Below, piece after piece: positions 19,590 to 24,854 of a stretch of 24,854 nt of DNA; position 1 is the stretch's first letter, and each line of letters opens with the position of its first letter. A program made the position numbers and the translations under genes. Location: NCBI GenBank assembly GCA_000226015.1, contig JH154875.1, forward strand, positions 22,803-47,656. Direction: 5' to 3'. Origin of the DNA: Mnemiopsis leidyi (Eukaryota; Ctenophora; Tentaculata; Lobata; Bolinopsidae). The notes under the pieces are model-generated. The model searched no databases. It saw only the letters and a list, made by a program, of their open reading frames with translations, and had not been told where the DNA came from.

Positions 19590-21427
19590 CGTAGATAATC
19601 AACTTTTTATTTCATTCGTTTCCGATGAATTAGGACCGGCTGACACCTAGGTTTTTCTGTTTCTGCATGCGATCCGAGTTCATTTGATAGCAAAACTGTT
19701 TCTTAAGCATTTCTAAATGTTTACTGTTCGGGAAAATAGGGCTTTTTGAAAACATAGAGTTGTTTAAAAGTGAAATTTGCACCTCATAAATGAGCTCGGT
19801 TGAAATCTTAACTTTAAAATCTTTATCAGTTATAACCATAGATGATAGACCTTGGATACTGTGGGGTTAAGGAGACACCTAGTTTTTTGGTGTTGACCCT
19901 TAGAATAAGCCCGGATGATTAAAAAATTATTATATACCTTTTATCAAATTGAATTTTTGAACATTTTATCTGTTTTAAAGATATCTATTCTAGTGTGTTT
20001 AGATTCCAAAGGATGTTTATCATGTTAATCATTATTTACTCTTGAGGTTAAACATTAAACTGATTTGACTAAAAATGCAAGATCCTAAGTGATTTTGCTA
20101 TAGAGAGCTATCCCATGACTTATGATTATCAGTAAGCTACTGTTAACTTATGTCTAAACGTGTTATTTAAATCGCAACTGACTTTATTTTATCCCAACTA
20201 CATGGGTGATTATTTTTGTCCATAATATCATAAACTGTTTATGTTCCTCTAGCAACCAGTTGTTAATTTTATTGTTATAATGACTATTGTTACACAAAAT
20301 TTTTAATGATATCGGCGTATTAGAATATTGATTTATTAAGATGCTATCGATCTTTGGGTGCGGCCTAGTTTGTATAGCCCATCCTTTGCGAATTATTCCA
20401 TTCCTACCTAGCAATATAGTATTTTGTCTCCTAAGCAAATGATCAATGTTTTATGCCTAGTTTTATGCAAAATATTTTTGCCTGCAATAATATGTTTTTC
20501 TACAGTACAGCTGTTATTAAGTGATGAAAATCAAATAACTTTGAAATTTGCAGCGATAACGTTTAGAAATAAAGCTATACCTTGAACCGATAATGATTGA
20601 TCAACCATAAATACATTGTAACAATGTCTAATTTGTTAACAGTTATGTCGTTTTAGATTTAACAGTTCAACTTCGGCCATCAGTTAAGTTTGATTCATTA
20701 TGAATTGTTTAACATTCATTTTAATGTTTAGATTTATAAGTTTTCCTTAAATTGTATCGTCTCTTATTGGAAATACCACGAGTTAACACTATTATTTTTA
20801 TCATTTAATTTATTCAAAATTCAAAGTGTTTTCTTGGCTTTTTTTGCTGTTACTACTGTGTTACGACTTCGGATGTAAAGATCTAAGTGATAATATCTAA
20901 ATGATGGTGACTGTCGACTTAAACTTAATTAAAGCTTTCAATATGGGTTAATTTCAATTTATTCTCCATGTTTCAGATATTGTTACGATGTACAAAATAT
21001 CGCTAATGCGTCACTATTCCTCACTCACTCTATTCTACAGCATGTTCTGAAGAAATTGTCCTTGCTTGAAACTGAAAGAGACAAAAAATCAAAGAGCTGA
21101 ACATTGTGTGACATCAACCAAAAGGTAATTATTGTAATTATTTTACTGTCGTTCTACTTTCTTGAAAAGTAAGAATTGCTTGAAACGTATTTAAAAATTC
21201 TAGAATGGCTAAACCGGAGCAGCTCCGGGCGGAGCTTTGACTTTGCCATTGACATTGCAACATGTTGTAAATATACATATACCACACAGCATTTAAAACA
21301 AAACACATTTTCAAAAAATCAATAAATCATTATTGCATTTACAAAGCTTTTAAATGGGGAATATATTTTACAAGGAAACCCAAAAATTGAAAATAGATAA
21401 AACTCTAGTCCTAAAAGCCCTTAAAAT
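19590..21427. other. Region downstream of gene 3, up to the gene 4 stop
   Basis: It is AT-rich and apart from the candidate exon at 20977-21100 shows no coding. Candidate poly(A) hexamers on the plus strand are AATAAA at 20568-20573 (for the exon 5 form) and 21321-21326 (for the alternative form). A GC-rich palindrome AGCTCC-GGGC-GGAGCT stands alone at 21221-21236. Confidence 0.5.
20977..21100 (+). CDS. Candidate alternative terminal exon of gene 3
   Basis: After a good acceptor (CATGTTTCAG) the sequence is open for 41 codons and ends TGA at 21098-21100. Entering from the phase-2 donor of gene 3 exon 4 (19269) gives R then YCYDVQNIANASLF and a helical, charged end (KKLSLLETERDKKSKS), for a 231-residue isoform. 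AATAAA follows at 21321-21326. Exon 5 (19412-19589) would be skipped. The phase fits, but a chance open frame of this length cannot be excluded. Confidence 0.4.
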
Positions 21428-23787
21428 TTAGAGACGGATTGGAATTACATCAGAGTAATTGTCGGTCGTTAGTATGATTTCTTCCGGATGAGATATCAAG
21501 ACAACTTCCTTTACCTCTCTCTTCTTTTTCAACCCTTCTTCTTCGGTAAAACGGTAGTGAATGTGGAAGTAGCTGGACACATCAGGTTCCTTTGTCGGGA
21601 ACTGAAGAGCGCCATAAATTGGGGGGCAATCATCCGAGGCATGGCTGGCAATGTTCCAAGTAAAATCCGTCATTGGGCCTTCCTGTAAAAAAGCAGGTAC
21701 AAAAATTAACGTGGATTGGGAAACGGCAAAAAACAATGAATTGTAGTATGGTTCCAAGTTTTAAGTTTTGTACGATGCATTTGCATTGAACGAGTTAGTA
21801 ACGAGTGTTTGCAGTATCTCCATAATTTTATCGGATCGTACAAATTATTGTGTGAATGTATGCAGTTTAGGTTTTATAGTGCAAGTGTGCTCCTTTTTTG
21901 TTTTTGATATATTTATATGATTATAACTATATAATTATATTTATATTTTCTGTGTGACCATGAACAGAGTGTATGTACAAAACCTTAGAAAATAGTCACT
22001 GAAACATGAGCGTTTCATTTGGTACCATAAGCTTAGAAAATAGTCACTTAAACATGAGCGTTTAATTTGGTACCATACTGCGATTCAAAAATTAACGTTT
22101 ATTATTATACTGGCTTAGAGGTTTAAACATGCTGGTCTGGCGTCTTCTACCGAAAGCTTTGCCCAAGTTAGTTTAGACCTTACCGCCAAACTGAATACTG
22201 ATGTAGAAGAGCGGTATTTGATAGGCACTCACCGCGACATTGATGTTCCAGAGGCTCAAAGTGAACTTCTGAGTGCCGCACCCCGGGATATCGACAGTAA
22301 ACTCCTCGTTCCCTGTAAGTTATTTGTTTTCAGAATACTATCGCTGCATTAGCAGTTATTACACATCCTTGAGCACTAAGTGACAAAGCTAAGAAGCCAG
22401 CCATCTACATGAATTCAAATAATTCAACTGACAGCTCCGTTGGGCGTAGTGAGCGCGAATTGAAGGAGTGATTGATAGTGTCTTGGTATTTGTTACCTCT
22501 AAGTGCCGCAACATGAACTCCCCCCGGTACGACCTGGAAGAGATTTTTGATGCCGATGTAAGTATTGTCCTGTGAGAAGATCTGGAGGTTTCCCTGAAGA
22601 ACCAGCCCCTCGTACTGTTTCATGGCTCCCCACCTAAAGAGTTTGGTTATACCTTTATAGAAACTCTTACTGTCGGTACATTTAACATAGTAGAAACGAT
22701 CAGAGTTTTGATATGAGACAAGAGCGATGATTCAAGTGGATTTATATTTTCTACCGAAGGTTGATGCTTGGGCGGAAATTGTCTCCCATTTCGTAGGCCA
22801 GCTCTGAGCGGTGCCAGTAGACATCTTCAACTGCTTCGGACGAGAAACTGGAAAAATTATGTAAATTTACATGTACTGGTATAGGTTCGAGTCTAAATGA
22901 AAATCAGTTTGTCAGTTATTTAGGATTCATATTGTCAAGTTAACACGGCAAATTTAACAACAGTTTAAATTTAATAAATTTGAATTATATTGCAGTTTAC
23001 AACACATCTATGTGATGCTGTCGACAAACCTGGTTTCGAACCAGCCCTCTCCACAAGGGTGAATGTTGCAAGCCCCGGTTTCCTGACCCGGACTTCCTGC
23101 GCAGTACTTCCCTCCGTTAGCTGGAGCTGGGTTAGAGCAGGTCCGTGTTCTTGTGTGGGTACCAGCATTGCACTCCTTGGTACAGTCCGACCAGGCTCCG
23201 TAGTCGCTCCACTCCCCGTTCACGGGACAACCCTTTGTGTTGCAAGTTCTAGATTCGGAACTGTCCCCAATACACCCGGCTCCCCCGTTTTTAGGAGGAG
23301 GGTTTGTGCAGGTTCTAGTTCTTGTCTGGGTTCCTCCTCCGCAGTCCGCTGTGCACTGCGACCAGGGTCCGTAGTCGCTCCATCCCCCGTCAAGTTTAAC
23401 TAAATTATTGTTACTTCACCGAAATTAAAAAAAAGTACAAACTTTTGGGTGCAGGTGATAACTTCGGAAAAAAGGCAGTTTTTAACAATGAATTCTTATA
23501 TTAAATGTTCATGGTTCTTAGTTCTTACCGTTTTTAATTTCAAGCGTGGAGCAGGAATAGCCGCATTTCTTGAGCTGTCGTTCATATTTGTCGCACCTCT
23601 TCCTCACCTTCCGGCTCGGCTTTTTACTTTGGGATATGCATCCAAGCGAGGATTGGTAACCTCTCTTCAGGCACCTACTCTGGTACTGCTTGATTTTATG
23701 TTGAAGGCCTCGTTTCAAACGGCATCTTTTACAGACTGTTAGGGCAACAAATGTTGTCAAGACAACTACGAAGATTAAGCCTCTCAT
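21428..23787 (-). CDS. Secreted protein with basic Cys-rich head, two TSP1 repeats and novel C-terminal domain, 397 aa (gene 4)
   Basis: Exons in transcript order: 23787-23529, 23399-23030, 22847-22755, 22633-22497, 22312-22233, 21682-21428. They total 1194 nt, ending TAA. Residues 1-19 are a clear signal peptide (MRGLIFVVVLTTFVALTVC). Residues 20-86 are very basic with about seven Cys in repeated CxxxxxxxxC spacing (RCLKRGYQSSLGC, RCDKYERQLKKCGYSC). TSP1 repeats lie at ~92-144 and ~149-202, each with six Cys and the WSDYGxWSxC start. Residues ~203-397 look beta-rich (LQGNLQIFSQDNTYIGIKNL, FTVDIPGCGTQKFTLSLWNI) and match nothing I know. It is likely an extracellular matrix or signalling-associated protein. 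R-spondin or rhamnospondin kinship was considered, but neither the furin-like nor the lectin domain is present. Intron 21683-22232 holds a 48-bp tandem duplication. Confidence 0.88.
21984..22077. repeat. 48-bp tandem duplication in intron 5 of gene 4
   Basis: Two adjacent copies starting CTTAGAAAATAGTCACT differ at two positions over 46 bases. Each holds AAACATGAGCGTTT, a short inverted repeat, and GGTACC. The second copy repeats the first exactly 48 bp on. Confidence 0.85.
22978..23399 (-). other. Gene 4 exon 2: two thrombospondin type-1 repeats
   Basis: One exon (23399-23030) encodes both repeats. Each has WSDYG(P/A)WS(Q/D)C, a TRTRTC strand, NP-rich loop with NGG, and six Cys in TSP1 order. 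In both, the residue before the second Cys is acidic (CTADC and CTKEC), so the CxxS/TC O-fucose acceptor is absent. Reading through the GT at 23029 would end the protein soon after at TAG; splicing to exon 3 instead restores a long open frame. Confidence 0.92.
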
Positions 23788-24734
23788 GACTAGACGTTAA
23801 AACGAAAGAGAAACAGAGCAAAGTGATATGATATGGCGGGTCGGTGATCCTTTGTACTTATCAGTAAGTCGGCGGTTCTAAGAGGGCCTGCCTAAATGAA
23901 ACAATAGAGTAGGATGGCTCAATGAGAAGGTTAAATTTTCTTGATAACAGTAACTAACTAGTCAACTTATTAACGTAAAGTTAGAAGTTTGTTTATTAAC
24001 TGTTTAGAATAGTTTTCAAATTTCGACAGAAAGAAGTTAGCAATTTGTATCGATCTGCAGAAGTAATGGCGTAAAAGATTAGAACTCAAAACTGTCTAGC
24101 CGCAATTGAGATTCATGTTTCAGACAACGTTAGTATCGCTAAATAATCAATGTAAAATGGTGATACAGTTAGGTATTATTAGGCCACACTTCATAGTTGG
24201 GCTCTAGTTAGGCTGTTCAGCTTTTTAAGCTACAATGCTTATTACTAGTCATGGGAGGAAAAATTGAAAACAAACGGTTATTGATAGTCATTTGGTTACA
24301 ATCAACACTACAAATACAACAAACTTATTGAGCATCAATGTCAAGTAGCTGAAGAGAGGGAAAATATTTCTACAACAATTTTTCCTCATTTCTTTGCCTT
24401 CGTGAACTGAACTACGAAGGTTTAACTGTCCTTTTGGTAGGAAATAATAATAAATCGTTACAATACTTAACCGGAGCACTTTGGCCAGGAATTTATTGCA
24501 TTTACTTTACAACGTTTTCATAGGTGGTCCACACCACGCATTTGATAATATAGTAGAACATATCCCCTAAAAAGATATCTTATTCAAGTTACAAACAGAG
24601 GATATTTGGAACTTGCCTGGTTAGGGCGGCAGGTGTAGGCACTGTTGGCGAGGGGGACGTGGAACGTTCACATCTGTGTCAACTTTAGTAAGTGTCAGTC
24701 ATAACAATAGCATTATCAACGACCTATATGAGCA
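23788..24734. other. Intergenic region upstream of gene 4
   Basis: No gene could be supported. A locally GC-rich patch at about 24615-24680 stands out from the AT-rich surroundings and has short open frames on both strands, none with consistent splice signals and phase. No TATA box was identified for gene 4. Confidence 0.5.
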
Positions 24735-24854
24735 CATCTCTATCAGTCTGACCTTGCATCTCTATCAGTCTGACCTTGTATCTCTATCAGTCTGACCTTG
24801 TATCTCTATCAGTCTGACCTTGCATCTCTATCAGTCTGACCTTGCATCTCTATC
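24735..24854. repeat. 22-bp tandem repeat running off the right edge
   Basis: Five full copies and part of a sixth of CATCTCTATCAGTCTGACCTTG, with C/T variation at the first base. The array continues beyond the window, so its full length is unknown. Confidence 0.95.

Noticed and set aside
22990-23403. 137-codon plus-strand open frame
   Set aside because: It is the antisense shadow of the TSP1 exon of gene 4.
24605-24690. GC-rich patch with a possible minus-strand exon ending at a GC donor
   Set aside because: The plausible frame has an in-frame TGA just after the only acceptor, so no consistent exon can be built.

Overview
The window is animal (metazoan) nuclear DNA. Genes are split into many short exons with GT-AG introns. 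The predicted proteins carry extracellular modules typical of animals: VWD, C8, TIL, VWC, Ig-like, CCP and thrombospondin type-1. The DNA is AT-rich with compact introns; gene 1 introns average about 270 bp. Transposon relics and minisatellites are present. It is most likely a non-vertebrate animal with a compact genome (cnidarian, placozoan or tunicate-like), but I cannot place it further. No rRNA, tRNA or CRISPR array was found, and nothing looks bacterial.

Layout, left to right. (1) 1-2028 is a repeat-rich intergenic region with several copies of a CpG-rich dispersed repeat. (2) 2029-13410, plus strand: a complete 27-exon gene for a secreted protein of 1482 residues. Its order is signal peptide, LamG-like, VWC, VWD-C8-TIL, VWC, Ig, Ig, VWC-like, VWD-C8-TIL, VWC, Ig, CCP. 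Its introns hold a 779-bp Tc1/mariner-type MITE (5283-6061) and a 41-bp minisatellite (10076-10620). (3) 14341-16697, minus strand: a 6-exon gene for an unrecognised 358-residue protein. (4) 18247-19589, plus strand: a 5-exon gene for a 249-residue protein that is a diverged paralogue of gene 2, facing it head-to-head. A further in-phase terminal exon candidate lies at 20977-21100. (5) 21428-23787, minus strand: a 6-exon gene for a secreted 397-residue protein with a basic Cys-rich head, two TSP1 repeats and an unrecognised C-terminal domain. (6) 23788-24854 is intergenic and ends in a 22-bp tandem repeat that runs off the window.

All four gene models were assembled by hand. Every exon junction was checked for splice consensus and phase, and each coding total is an exact multiple of three with one terminal stop. 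Genes 1 and 4 look like extracellular-matrix or mucus-type proteins. Genes 2 and 3 look intracellular, have no signal peptide, and share an ancestor. The most unusual items are the modular architecture of gene 1, the divergent paralogue pair, the alternative terminal exon, and the orphan domains of gene 4.
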